Assembly (NCBI GenBank): GCA_024742605.1
Contig: JANSYC010000004.1
Span: forward strand, 1-64,000
Reading direction: 5' to 3'
DNA from: Alphaproteobacteria bacterium
GTDB lineage: Bacteria > Pseudomonadota > Alphaproteobacteria > Thalassobaculales > Thalassobaculaceae
DNA: 64,000 nucleotides
A program made the position numbers and the translations under genes. Under the pieces are notes generated by a model. That model was not told the DNA's origin. It searched no databases and saw nothing but the letters and a program-made list of their open reading frames with translations. How positions within the stretch are numbered: the stretch's first letter is position 1; every line of letters begins with the position of its first letter. This document shows positions 8,317 through 16,390 of this stretch, in pieces.

Positions 8317-9306
8317 ATGAGAAAGCATCCGACAAACGCCTTCCCTTCACCTCAGGTCGCTACGCCTTGGCCGACCTTGGAAGATCCGGCCTCAACCCGA
8401 TCCGACTTCTGGGTGGAGTGGCCGACCGTGGCGGTGGCCGGGGGGTGCTACGGGCTCTGGGCCCTGTCTCTTGTGCTGGCATCCGGCGCACTGGGAGACT
8501 GGCCGATCTGGGTCTGGGTCCCGATTGCAGTTCTTTCGGTCGCCTGGCATGCGTCGCTCCAACATGAGGTGATCCATGGTCATCCCACGTCGTCGCGCGT
8601 TCTGAACCGTCTGATCGCGGGCCCTCCGCTTCTGCTGTGGCTACCCTTTGCCAGCTACCGTGCCAGTCATTTGGCGCACCATCGGGATGACCTGTTGACG
8701 GATCCGCTCGAGGATCCGGAGAGCTTCTACGTGAGCGACGCGGTTTGGCGTGCCATCGGCCCGGTCGGACGCGCCGTCCTGACGGTAATGAACACATTGC
8801 CCGGGCGACTGGTTCTTGGCCCGGGATTCGTCATTTTACGAAGTCTGCAGGGCGGGGTTCGAGCCTTGCTCGAGACGAAGTGCGATGATCGACTCATGCG
8901 GATCCGCGCCGGCACCGTATTTTCGCTGCAGGTCGCAGCCGTGCTGGCGGTGGTTGCCGTGTCTGGGGTTTCCCTCGAGGTGTATTTTTTCGGAATCGTT
9001 TGGCCGGCGACATCGCTCATGCTGCTCCGGTCCTTTGTCGAACACCGGCCGGCGCGCGATCCGTTGCAAAGAACCGCGATCGTTGAAGACAACGGCGTAT
9101 TGGGCTTGCTGTTTCTCTCAAACAATCTGCATGCACTCCACCATGCGCGGCCACATCTGCCGTGGTATCGTCTCGCGTCATTTTACCGTCTGAATAAGTG
9201 CGACATTTTGGCTCACAACGGGTCTTATTGGTTTCCCGGATACATTAGCGTTATCAGGGCGTTCGCGCTTAAAGCGAAGGATTCGCCGCGTCATCCGCAC
9301 GTCTGA
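8317..9306 (+). CDS. Membrane fatty acid desaturase
   Basis: A 329-residue integral membrane di-iron desaturase. The three histidine boxes are visible: HEVIH at 83-87, HLAHH at 118-122, and HALHH at 272-276 followed by ARPHLPWYRL. Hydrophobic pairs lie around residues 37-80 and 200-240. It would introduce a double bond or hydroxyl into an acyl chain, or act on a carotenoid-like lipid. The start is uncertain. The ATG at 8317 is the only upstream start in frame but has a poor ribosome site, while a good AAGAGG at 8281 points to a GTG at 8295 in another frame. Its regulator is probably the divergent XRE gene. Confidence 0.85.
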   Translation: MRKHPTNAFPSPQVATPWPTLEDPASTRSDFWVEWPTVAVAGGCYGLWALSLVLASGALGDWPIWVWVPIAVLSVAWHASLQHEVIHGHPTSSRVLNRLIAGPPLLLWLPFASYRASHLAHHRDDLLTDPLEDPESFYVSDAVWRAIGPVGRAVLTVMNTLPGRLVLGPGFVILRSLQGGVRALLETKCDDRLMRIRAGTVFSLQVAAVLAVVAVSGVSLEVYFFGIVWPATSLMLLRSFVEHRPARDPLQRTAIVEDNGVLGLLFLSNNLHALHHARPHLPWYRLASFYRLNKCDILAHNGSYWFPGYISVIRAFALKAKDSPRHPHV

Positions 9307-9389
9307 CGGGAATATTTTTGCGAATCCGTTACCAAATCCCGCTTGCATAGATAAAATTTTAGATATAAACGCGTCATCCATGGATTGTC

Positions 9390-9431
9390 TAACTCTCGTA
9401 TCGTGTTTTTCAGCAACAAATTTGAGAGTTA
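9390..9431. repeat. Inverted repeat TAACTCTC/GAGAGTTA in an AT-rich spacer
   Basis: The 284 bp between the desaturase and the next regulator (9307-9590) hold no credible gene and are strikingly AT-rich. TAACTCTC at 9390-9397 is mirrored by GAGAGTTA at 9424-9431, 26 bp apart. It could be an operator of the downstream XRE regulator or a weak stem-loop after the desaturase. There is no T-run, so it is not a typical intrinsic terminator. Confidence 0.35.
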
Positions 9432-9590
9432 AATGATCAGAAAATGGCAAAACTCGATTCATATGGACCAAAAAAGAGAGTAGTTTTGCTTTTCCACTGA
9501 CCCACGATGGAATATAGTCGCGGGCGTGCAATGGTTCATCGACGGCGCGTCCATCGCTCGTTGAGAAGTTCAAAGAAGGAAAATGCCGCT

Positions 9591-10064
9591 ATGGCTTCAA
9601 AAGCTGCCGACAAGCGCAAGGACGATCCGAACTACCAGATCACCAACAACAACCCGATCGACGTTCATGTCGGTCGACGGGTTCGGCTCCGCCGGACGCT
9701 GCTCGGGATGAGCCAGGAGCAACTGGGAGAGGCGCTGAACATCACGTTCCAGCAGGTCCAAAAGTATGAGCGCGGTTCGAACCGCATCAGCTCGTCGCGC
9801 CTGTGGGACATTGCGCAGATCTTGGACGTGCCGGTCAGTTTCTTCTTCGACGATATGAGTGACGACACCATGGCGCACTCGCCGCGTCGGATGAAGGCGG
9901 GCGGCAAGCTGGATGAGTACGAGGAGAACCCGGCCGATCCGATGGCGCGTCGCGAGACCCTGGAACTGGTGCGGGCCTACTACTCGATCAAGAACCCCAG
10001 CCTGCGGAAGCGCATCACCGAGATGGTGAAGTCGGTCGCAACCGCCTTGCCGGAAGAGAAATAA
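9591..10064 (+). CDS. Small XRE-family transcriptional regulator, alphaproteobacterial type
   Basis: A 157-residue cytoplasmic DNA-binding protein. The core is NPIDVHVGRRVRLRRTLLGM, then the helix-turn-helix SQEQLGEALNITFQQVQKYE (about residues 42-61), RGSNRISSSRLWDIAQIL, and VPVSFFFDDM. This arrangement is highly conserved in a widespread alphaproteobacterial family of short XRE regulators. The C-terminal 50 residues form a helical tail. The ATG at 9591 is preferred because AAGAAGGAAA precedes it and similarity begins just after; an in-frame ATG at 9507 would add a basic, low-complexity leader. It ends in a strong hairpin shared with the convergent small gene. Confidence 0.88.
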   Translation: MASKAADKRKDDPNYQITNNNPIDVHVGRRVRLRRTLLGMSQEQLGEALNITFQQVQKYERGSNRISSSRLWDIAQILDVPVSFFFDDMSDDTMAHSPRRMKAGGKLDEYEENPADPMARRETLELVRAYYSIKNPSLRKRITEMVKSVATALPEEK

Positions 10065-10123
10065 GCAGTGGGAGGTCGGAAACGCCGCGCTGGTGTTTCC
10101 GATTGACCTAGCCGATCTACAAA

Positions 10124-10164
10124 AAACCCGCCTCTCCCGATCCAGGATCGGGAGAGGCGGGTTT
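10124..10164. terminator. Bidirectional intrinsic terminator
   Basis: A perfect inverted repeat with 20-nt arms: the left arm is 10124-10143 (AAACCCGCCTCTCCCGATCC) and the complementary right arm is 10145-10164. A-rich sequence on the left and T-rich on the right give a U-tract in both directions. It lies between the stops of two convergent genes (10064 and 10216), so it should terminate both. Confidence 0.9.
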
Positions 10165-10215
10165 GTTATGCGCCGATGCCGCGCTGAGACGCGCTCCGGC
10201 CGAAGGTCGGTTGGG

Positions 10216-10479
10216 TCAGGCGAGAATATCCAACTGCGTGCCGCGGCTGCCGTCGCTGGAGGCGGCGGGGGCGACCTGGGTCGTGTTCGATTGTGACGGC
10301 ACACTGTTGGCACCGCTGGAACTCAGGTTCGACTGCGCGGCAGAGCTCCCGGCAACCTGCTCGGACGCTTGTAGAGTCTGCGAGATGCCTTCCCCGAAGT
10401 TCCGGGTCTGGGCATTCACGCCGCGCAGCCCGGAGAGAGCTGCCGCTTGTTGTGCGCCTTGAATTCCGCCGATAGCCAT
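10216..10479 (-). CDS. Small orphan protein, low complexity, C terminus RGTQLDILA
   Basis: An 87-residue protein that I do not recognise. It has a short hydrophobic/glycine-rich start (MAIGGIQGAQQAAALSGLRG), a Ser/Gln/Asn-rich middle and the C-terminal end RGTQLDILA. It has no signal peptide, membrane segment or cysteine. The ATG at 10479 has GGGAGA upstream, and the gene ends next to a strong bidirectional terminator, so it is likely real and monocistronic. Its ends resemble those of the orphan at 60975, which starts MAIAQSISG and finishes RGGLLDVTV. Composition is reminiscent of small flagellar or secreted accessory proteins, but no assignment is made. Confidence 0.7.
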   Translation of the reverse strand: MAIGGIQGAQQAAALSGLRGVNAQTRNFGEGISQTLQASEQVAGSSAAQSNLSSSGANSVPSQSNTTQVAPAASSDGSRGTQLDILA

Positions 10480-10629
10480 GATGATCTCCCAATTGAATGT
10501 ATTTCTTATCTATCACGCAGTGTGTTTCCAAGGGATTAACAAGTCTGTGAAATCTGCGGGCCACTCCGAGAGCGCACCGCCTGGACTTCGGGTTTTGATC
10601 GTTCCTTTACGTTCGGTGGGGATTGCGGT

Positions 10630-11700
10630 GTGATGAAGAGTTTGCCGGACGGTTTCCTCGACGGCCCCACAATCTGGGGCGGGCCGTCGGTTGTGCGCCG
10701 GGTCGAGGTGATCGAGGAGCTTGCCCGCTGGTGTGAAGTCCGTGGCATCACGCGCCCGATGGTCCTCGGGGGCCGGCCGATTTCGGAAATCGATATATTG
10801 CTGCCACTGATTCATGCCCTGGAAGCGGGGGGCCTGTCGGTTCGACCCTGCGACCGGGCCCGCTCCGCCGACACGCTTGCCGTGGGCGAGGCAGTGGCCG
10901 CCTACCACCTCGATGAATGCGATGGGGTGATTGCGCTCGGAGGGGCGGTTGCGATGGAAGTCGCCAAAGCCACCGTTCTGATGGTCGGACAACGCCGACC
11001 CTTCGTCGAGTTCGTCGAGGACCGGACATCGGATTCCGAAACCGAAGGCTGGCTCGCGGTCGATGACTCCACGATCCCGCACTGGCTCGCGGTCCCGACG
11101 ACGCCGCTGGCCGCCGCCTACTGCGCCGGGGCGACGGTCCTTGCGGACGATCTGTCCCGCGCCTGTGTGGTCCGGCATCCGCTACTGCGGCCCGAACACG
11201 TCATCATCGATGCCAGCCTGACTGCGGCGATTGAGGACGATCAATGGCGGCAATCCGAGCGGGCGGCGCGTCATATCCTGGCCGAGTGTCCAACCCATGC
11301 TGCAGAGACGGTGGTGCGGATGGAGTCCGGCACGACGCTCGATCGTGAAGATCTGCTGGTTTACCTCGCGGCGTGCGGTGCCGGGCCGATCGAAGCCCAT
11401 GTCGGTCTTCTGAGGCGGGTGTCGGTGGCGGTGGCAGTGCGCTCTGGACATCGCCTGGGCGCAGGCGTTCTCGCGGCGGCCCAGGAAACGCCTGGCGGCT
11501 TGGGGGCGCTCGGTATTCACGAGGTCGAGATTGAGGCCCTGGTGTCCGCCCTATCCGGTGCCGATCCGGACACGGTTCGGCACATGCTTATGGCGGCGTC
11601 ACCGCGACCGGGGGGGCGTCCGGCAGTGGCGGCGGGGCGGCGCCGGGGAGGGCGTCGGGGCCGTCATGAGCGGGATACGAACGACGACGCGGTCGAGTAG
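10630..11700 (+). CDS. Degenerate iron-alcohol-dehydrogenase/dehydroquinate-synthase-fold protein
   Basis: A 356-residue protein that follows the group III alcohol dehydrogenase fold but with eroded signatures. GVIALGGAVAMEVAKA stands where GGGSxxDxAK is expected, with Asp replaced by Glu. AVPTTPLAAAYCAGATVLAD replaces PTTxGTGSE, and the Asp of the Dx3H metal motif is missing (RAARHILAEC). His residues in IEAHVGLL and SGHRLGAG may survive. The last 35 residues are a basic Arg/Gly-rich tail. It starts at the GTG of GTGATG, or 3 bp later. It may be a pseudoenzyme or have a changed metal site and reaction; I cannot name a substrate. Confidence 0.65.
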   Translation: MMKSLPDGFLDGPTIWGGPSVVRRVEVIEELARWCEVRGITRPMVLGGRPISEIDILLPLIHALEAGGLSVRPCDRARSADTLAVGEAVAAYHLDECDGVIALGGAVAMEVAKATVLMVGQRRPFVEFVEDRTSDSETEGWLAVDDSTIPHWLAVPTTPLAAAYCAGATVLADDLSRACVVRHPLLRPEHVIIDASLTAAIEDDQWRQSERAARHILAECPTHAAETVVRMESGTTLDREDLLVYLAACGAGPIEAHVGLLRRVSVAVAVRSGHRLGAGVLAAAQETPGGLGALGIHEVEIEALVSALSGADPDTVRHMLMAASPRPGGRPAVAAGRRRGGRRGRHERDTNDDAVE

Positions 11701-11722
11701 AGCGGGGCTGTCGCATTCGGTT

Positions 11723-12775
11723 CTAAGCTTGCGCTTGGGCATTGGCCATGCGGACCTGCCGGGTAAGAGTAGCCAAGGTCTGGACCCATTTTTCTCCTAT
11801 GAGATCCGGCGAGAACTGGCGCTTGATGACCTCCTGACCGGCCGCCAATCGGCTTTCGATGCGGCTCGCCGGGAGGGCCAATGCGGCGGAAACGCCAAGG
11901 GTCAGGTTCTCGATGACCAGTGCATGTGCTCTTAGGGTTTGATAGGCGGGAAGGGGCGAGGCGACAGCCAGACGACCGCCCGCAATCGCGGAGATCAAGC
12001 GGTTGGGGCTCTTGTGGGCCGACTGCCCTCGCGGCTCACCTGGAATAAGCACCAGATCGGCATTGGCGATCGCTCTCTGTTGGCTGGTGGTGCTCCATTC
12101 GACGAAATTCGCCACGAGCGGACCAGCGAGAGTCTCGGAATATCGGTCCAGTATCCCTTCGAAGACTTCGAGGGCTCTCGATACCATCGTAATCCGCATT
12201 GGGACGCGTTCAGCCAAGTTCTCCAGCGGCTGCAGATGCGGTTTCAGGAAGGCGGCGTTGGTCGGATTGCCGTACCAGACCAGTTCCAGTCGCTCCGGCG
12301 CATGTCTGAAACGCGCAGATGGAGGATAAAACTCGGCTTCAATCGGATCCCCGACGCGAACCGCGATGGCCCCTTTCGAGAGCCACGGACGCGCAGCCTC
12401 TCCCATTTGGGCGGTCGGGACGATCACTCCGTCCGCGAGCGGTGCCAATTGCCGAATGTGCTGGAACAGCTCGAACTGCATCGGGTCGTCGGTAATGTCG
12501 AGGATCAGGACCTTACCCAGCGCCTTCGCCTGCTCGGCGACTGCGGTATAGTCCTGAAAAACCTTTCCGATGACGATTGTCTCTGCGTCCAGGAAATGCC
12601 GGCTCTCGAGCACACGGCCCGGTGTCGTGTTCGCAACGATCTTGGCGTCCTGTCCGAAGCGATGCAGGGCTTTCATCGCCAGAACAAGCCGGATGCGTGT
12701 GCTGGCGAGGTCGGCTGTGACTTCGCCGTTCGGGTCTTTTGAAACGTGGTCATCGACGATGAAAAGGACCCGCAT
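11723..12775 (-). CDS. Glycosyltransferase-like protein
   Basis: A 350-residue protein of glycosyltransferase GT-B appearance. MRVLFIVDDHVSKDPNGEV opens the first Rossmann domain. The C-terminal domain has LVWYGNPTNAAFLKPHL, a PMRITMVSRALE strand, and a sugar-nucleotide-like KSPNRLISAIAGGRLAVAS segment. The ATG at 12775 starts exactly at this Rossmann strand with GGGAAG in front; an open frame continues upstream to 12958 but overlaps the divergent aldolase and shows no conservation-like features. The donor and acceptor are unknown. It converges with the degenerate dehydrogenase, 22 bp apart. Confidence 0.68.
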   Translation of the reverse strand: MRVLFIVDDHVSKDPNGEVTADLASTRIRLVLAMKALHRFGQDAKIVANTTPGRVLESRHFLDAETIVIGKVFQDYTAVAEQAKALGKVLILDITDDPMQFELFQHIRQLAPLADGVIVPTAQMGEAARPWLSKGAIAVRVGDPIEAEFYPPSARFRHAPERLELVWYGNPTNAAFLKPHLQPLENLAERVPMRITMVSRALEVFEGILDRYSETLAGPLVANFVEWSTTSQQRAIANADLVLIPGEPRGQSAHKSPNRLISAIAGGRLAVASPLPAYQTLRAHALVIENLTLGVSAALALPASRIESRLAAGQEVIKRQFSPDLIGEKWVQTLATLTRQVRMANAQAQA

Positions 12776-12896
12776 GGGACTTCCCGGTTTTGTTAGCTTG
12801 ATTGAGGGTGTAACGCATAACTTGCCATCCGGGTTCCGACGGTCAAGCATTGCGATCCCGAGCCGGTGGTGACCGGACCTCCAGACTGATTCACGA

Positions 12897-14069
12897 ATGG
12901 TGACGTGCATGAATTTGTCCGACTTGCCTACCCCGCACCTGGTGTTGGACCGGGTCAAGCTTCAAAAGAACCTGGACCGCATGAAAGAGCGCGCGGACGC
13001 TCTGGGTGTCCGGTTGCGACCCCACATGAAGACCGCCAAATCGATCGACGTGGCGAAGCTCGCCTTGGCCGGTCGCCCGGCCTGTATCACGGTTTCGACA
13101 ATGAAGGAGGCTCGCTATTTCGCCGAACACGGGCTGCGGGACATCGTGCTGGCCGTCGGGTTGGTCCCGCAACGGCTGGACGAGGTGGTCGCCCTGCTGG
13201 GGCAGGGTGTGTCACTGGCCGTGACGACCGACATGCCGGAGGTGGCCGAAAGGATCGCGGAAGCCGGTCGGCGTGCGGGCGTTACCGTCCCGGTGATGAT
13301 TGAGGTGGATGTCGGCGAGCACCGTGGAGGTGTTCCAGAGCCGGTCGCCGGTGGCCAGGATCGTCTGTTGGCCGTCGCACGCGGCCTTGCCGCCGGCGGT
13401 GCGGAGGTCCGTGGCGTCCTCGCGCATGCCGGACATACCTACGGCTGTTCGGATCGGGAGGCGATCGCCGACATTGCCGAAACCGAGCGGTCGGTCGCTG
13501 TCGACGCCGCCACTATTCTGCGTGAAGCTGGGTTCGGGTGCCCGGAGGTCAGCGTGGGCTCAACCCCAGGCGCTCTCTTTGCCCGGAAGCTCGACGGCGT
13601 GACAGAAATACGACCTGGCGTGTACATGTTCATGGATCTGTTCCAGTCGGGGGTCGGCTGCTGCGCCCTGGGTGACATCGCGCTCAGCGTCTTGTCGACC
13701 GTCATGAACCATCGACCGGAAAGTGGCACCGCGCATATCGATGCCGGCGGCCTGGCGCTGTCGAAAGATCGATCGACCGGCAGTCAGGCCCTGGATCTGG
13801 CGTTCGGATTGGTGACCGACGTGAGAGGCGCGCCGTTTCCAAACCTGGTCGTTCAATCTGTCCATCAGGAACACGGTCGATTGGGTTTGATCGATGGTCT
13901 GGGGACTGTACCGCTCGAGGTCTTGCCGGTAGGCGAGCGGGTCCGGATCTTGCCGAACCATGCCTGCATGACCGCGGCCGCCTATGAGCGATATGCGGTG
14001 GTCGATGGGACCGAGATGGGGGACCGGCAGCCTGTGGTGACGTTCTGGGATCGTGTCAACGGCTGGTAG
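12897..14069 (+). CDS. D-threonine aldolase / D-serine dehydratase-like fold-type III PLP enzyme
   Basis: A 390-residue alanine-racemase-fold enzyme of the DSD1/D-threonine aldolase family, cleaving or dehydrating D-3-hydroxy amino acids with PLP and a divalent metal. RPHMKTAKS carries the PLP lysine (Lys45). HAGHTYG, GSTPG and PGVYMFMD line the cofactor site. QEHGRL and PNHAC near the C terminus supply the His and Cys metal ligands of this family. A start at 12909 (MNLSDLPTPHL) is equally possible. Which reaction it catalyses (retro-aldol or dehydration) cannot be read from sequence. It is divergent from the glycosyltransferase and converges with a pentapeptide-repeat gene across a GC-rich hairpin near 14078-14094. 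Confidence 0.85.
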   Translation: MVTCMNLSDLPTPHLVLDRVKLQKNLDRMKERADALGVRLRPHMKTAKSIDVAKLALAGRPACITVSTMKEARYFAEHGLRDIVLAVGLVPQRLDEVVALLGQGVSLAVTTDMPEVAERIAEAGRRAGVTVPVMIEVDVGEHRGGVPEPVAGGQDRLLAVARGLAAGGAEVRGVLAHAGHTYGCSDREAIADIAETERSVAVDAATILREAGFGCPEVSVGSTPGALFARKLDGVTEIRPGVYMFMDLFQSGVGCCALGDIALSVLSTVMNHRPESGTAHIDAGGLALSKDRSTGSQALDLAFGLVTDVRGAPFPNLVVQSVHQEHGRLGLIDGLGTVPLEVLPVGERVRILPNHACMTAAAYERYAVVDGTEMGDRQPVVTFWDRVNGW

Positions 14070-14105
14070 AGAGACGAGGGCCCTTTCGGGGGCCTATCCG
14101 CGCGC

Positions 14106-15419
14106 TCACTCCGGGCGTGACGCCAGTTGTTTGAGTTGCTGGTCGGTCAGTTTGGCTCCGTCGATATCCGCATCTCGTAGATGCGCGCGGGTTGTCCGCG
14201 CACCCTCGAAATCGGCACCCTTGAGATTTGCGCCTTCCAGCTTCGTTCCCGTCAGGTCGACATTCTTCAATATGGCGCCCGCCAGATTCGCAGGCCACAA
14301 GCGCCCCGTGGGCTGTCCGCGGTGGTCCTTGATTTCGACCGGCATCATGCTGGCACCGGCGATCCGCGCGTCGGTCATGTCCGCGCCCTGCAGGTTGATG
14401 CCGTCCAGCTCCGCGTCACGCAGGTCGGCCCCCTGCAGGTTCGCTCCCGAAAGATCCGACATCACCAGGTTGGTCCGTCGCATCACGGCCCCCGCAAGGA
14501 TTGCCTGACGCAGATCCGCACCCGCGAGACTGACATCCGAGACGTCGATGTTTGAGAGGTCCGCACGGGCCAGCTGGGCCCTCGCACCGCCGCGCCCTTG
14601 CTCGCGAATCCAGATGGCATGCTCGGCCAGAATATCCCTCATGGATCGGGACAGGCGCCGGCCGTGCCCGGAGAGATTGGCGCCAGCAAGATCCGCAGTC
14701 GAAAGGTCGACATTCTCGAGAATGGCACCGTGCAGGTCGGTGTTCTGCAATTGGGTCCGTTGGATCAATGCGCCCGAGAGATTTGCACCCGCCAGGTTGG
14801 CGCCAATGATCCGGGCATCCGAGAGATTTGCGCCGGACAGATCGGCACCGGTCAGATTCGCGCCCTCAAGGTTTACACCCGACAGATTGGCACCACAGAG
14901 CAGGGTCTTCTCAAGGGTCGCTCCGACCATACTGGAATGGGAGAGATCGGTGCCGGACAGATTGGCGCCGTCGATTTCCGCCTCGTCCAGATCGGACTGT
15001 CCCATATTCGATCGAACGATGGTCGCCGGTGCGGCGGGATTTCCTGAAATCAGGGCGCCGCCCCGGAGGTCCGCTTCCTTGAGGTTGGCGCCGCCCAGAT
15101 TGGCACCGCGCATGAAGGCGCCTCGCAGGTCGCTCCGGATCAGAAGGGCGCGGCTGAGGTCGGCGCCGTCGAGATTCGCGCAGAACATGTCCGCCTGACT
15201 GAGATCGGCACCGACCAGAATGATCCGCGCCATATAAGCGCCGGAAAGCTTGGCTGACCGGAGGTTGGCCTGAGTGAGATTGAATTCGGACAGATTGCAG
15301 CCTTGAAGGTTGGCCCTCTGACCGCCGCCGCCGCGTTGCAGCCACCGCTCATGGCCCGAGATGATTGCCAGGATTTCATTCGGACTCATGGTCATACCAG
15401 GATCACTCACTCGGCCCAT
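14106..15419 (-). CDS. Pentapeptide-repeat protein with two W-GRGG-RA modules
   Basis: A 437-residue protein made largely of A(D/N)LxG repeats, which fold as a right-handed quadrilateral beta-helix. Two non-repeat modules interrupt it at similar points: GHERWLQRGGGGQRANL at 22-38 and EHAIWIREQGRGGARAQL at 266-283. [13 protein letters not shown] segment sits at 368-379. The same plan recurs in the paralogue at 16391. It has no signal peptide, so it is probably cytoplasmic. Some pentapeptide proteins mimic DNA and protect gyrase, others scaffold; nothing here decides. The ATG at 15419 overlaps the upstream gene by 13 bp; ATGs at 15395 and 15389 are alternatives. Confidence 0.85.
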   Translation of the reverse strand: MGRVSDPGMTMSPNEILAIISGHERWLQRGGGGQRANLQGCNLSEFNLTQANLRSAKLSGAYMARIILVGADLSQADMFCANLDGADLSRALLIRSDLRGAFMRGANLGGANLKEADLRGGALISGNPAAPATIVRSNMGQSDLDEAEIDGANLSGTDLSHSSMVGATLEKTLLCGANLSGVNLEGANLTGADLSGANLSDARIIGANLAGANLSGALIQRTQLQNTDLHGAILENVDLSTADLAGANLSGHGRRLSRSMRDILAEHAIWIREQGRGGARAQLARADLSNIDVSDVSLAGADLRQAILAGAVMRRTNLVMSDLSGANLQGADLRDAELDGINLQGADMTDARIAGASMMPVEIKDHRGQPTGRLWPANLAGAILKNVDLTGTKLEGANLKGADFEGARTTRAHLRDADIDGAKLTDQQLKQLASRPE

Positions 15420-15775
15420 CCGTCGACGATCACGCGGTAGATCGTTGTCGGTTGGGGATCATCGGAATAAAAATGCTCGTCGATCCGCAGGGAAGCTGAT
15501 TGCGACTTGCACTGTTCCAGAAGATTGGAAAATCCGGCGCAGGCCTCAATGTCGATTTTCGTGGCGGCAACTCCGTCCATTTGCGTCGATTTGAGCGGTT
15601 CGCCGTTTCGGTCCGTCAAGTAGTAGAGCAGGAACCCCCCGGAATCCGAAGAGTTCCGATGTTTACTTATATCGTCGCAGACTCGCTCGGACAGGCGGTT
15701 CAGCTGCGCGCTGATCGCCTCCAGCATTCCGCCATCAGCGTCGGGAAGAGGGGTCTCGTCGTCTTTCGCCGTCAT
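15407..15775 (-). CDS. Hypothetical protein, upstream partner of the pentapeptide-repeat gene
   Basis: A 122-residue acidic, soluble protein that I do not recognise. It has a charged N terminus (MTAKDDETPLPDADGG), a helical stretch ISAQLNRLSERVCDDISKH, then mixed alpha/beta sequence including GFLLYYLTDRNGEPL and a C-terminal YRVIVDGWAE. It has no signal peptide or membrane segment. Its stop overlaps the start of the pentapeptide-repeat gene, so the two are almost certainly translationally coupled and likely to act together. The two cysteines in ACAGFSNLLEQC are the only such residues besides one in VCDD. Confidence 0.65.
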   Translation of the reverse strand: MTAKDDETPLPDADGGMLEAISAQLNRLSERVCDDISKHRNSSDSGGFLLYYLTDRNGEPLKSTQMDGVAATKIDIEACAGFSNLLEQCKSQSASLRIDEHFYSDDPQPTTIYRVIVDGWAE

Positions 15776-16067
15776 GAAATACGGTATGTCCTCGTCACCC
15801 TCGGAGGCAGGGCCGCCTTTTACGTCTAAGAGGCCGTCGGTGCCAAACCAACCGCTCCAGCGTCTATCTCACTCATACCGCTATAGGAAAAATGTTAAAA
15901 GTACCTTTATACACAAAACTTCTGTGAGCATGCTTAACGGGCCCTTTCAAAATGGAATCAACACATTCTCGCCATCTGGGTTCCCGAATAAAAGGTTGAA
16001 TGTAAACTGGACTTAAAACACCTGCTGATTTCAGAGTTATCCTGACCGGTCCCGAAGAGAAACCCGC
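15776..16067. other. Intergenic region, AT-rich, no gene seen
   Basis: Between the start of the 122-residue gene and the terminator of the small secreted gene. It is clearly AT-richer than its surroundings, especially 15890-16020, and should hold the promoter for the leftward pair of genes. Open frames here are short and lack ribosome sites. I see no RNA gene or repeat. Confidence 0.5.
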
Positions 16068-16104
16068 AAAAAAAATCCGGTGAACCGCAGGGGGCTCACC
16101 GGAT
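16068..16104 (-). terminator. Intrinsic terminator of the small secreted-protein gene
   Basis: Read on the minus strand, ATCCGGTGA (16096-16104) and its exact complement (16075-16083) form a 9-bp stem, extendable by GC pairs, around a 12-base interior. A run of eight Us follows at 16068-16075, overlapping the base of the stem. It starts 20 bp after the stop of the gene at 16124. Confidence 0.88.
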
Positions 16105-16123
16105 CGAATGCCAATCCCGCAGC

Positions 16124-16282
16124 TTAGCCGCCGGCAGACGGAGCCTTGGTCTGCGGGAGCTGTACGGTCTTTGTGGGGGTCTCGATCGAAACCGATTGTG
16201 TCTTGTAACCGCAGGCCTGTGCCGTGGTTGCAAGAGCGGCCAAGCCGAGGCCCAGTACGCAAGCGATTGCTAGATGACGCAT
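16124..16282 (-). CDS. Small secreted (periplasmic) protein
   Basis: A 52-residue protein with a classic signal peptide: MRHLAIACVLGLGLAALATT followed by the cleavage-type AQA and then Cys. The mature part would be about 29 residues, beginning CGYKTQSVSIETP and ending LPQTKAPSAGG. The -3 residue before the Cys is Ala, so a true lipobox is doubtful and signal peptidase I cleavage is likelier. Short exported peptides with an N-terminal Cys-x-Tyr/Trp-Lys motif are common in alphaproteobacteria and have no known function. AGGAGA precedes the ATG, and a strong terminator follows. It lies between two pentapeptide-repeat genes. Confidence 0.75.
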   Translation of the reverse strand: MRHLAIACVLGLGLAALATTAQACGYKTQSVSIETPTKTVQLPQTKAPSAGG

Positions 16283-16390
16283 GACGGTCTCCTGTGTTGC
16301 ATGATCGCGCAGAAGTAAGACTAGTTTGCTGTGGGGGTGTCGGCAAGGATTCCCCGGTCCCATTTTCGTTAGGCTCTCGTGGTCCGGTCG

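Noticed and set aside
14078-14094. GGCCC/GGGCC hairpin between convergent genes
   Set aside because: The stem is short and lacks a T-tract on either side; it could contribute to termination but is not listed as a terminator.
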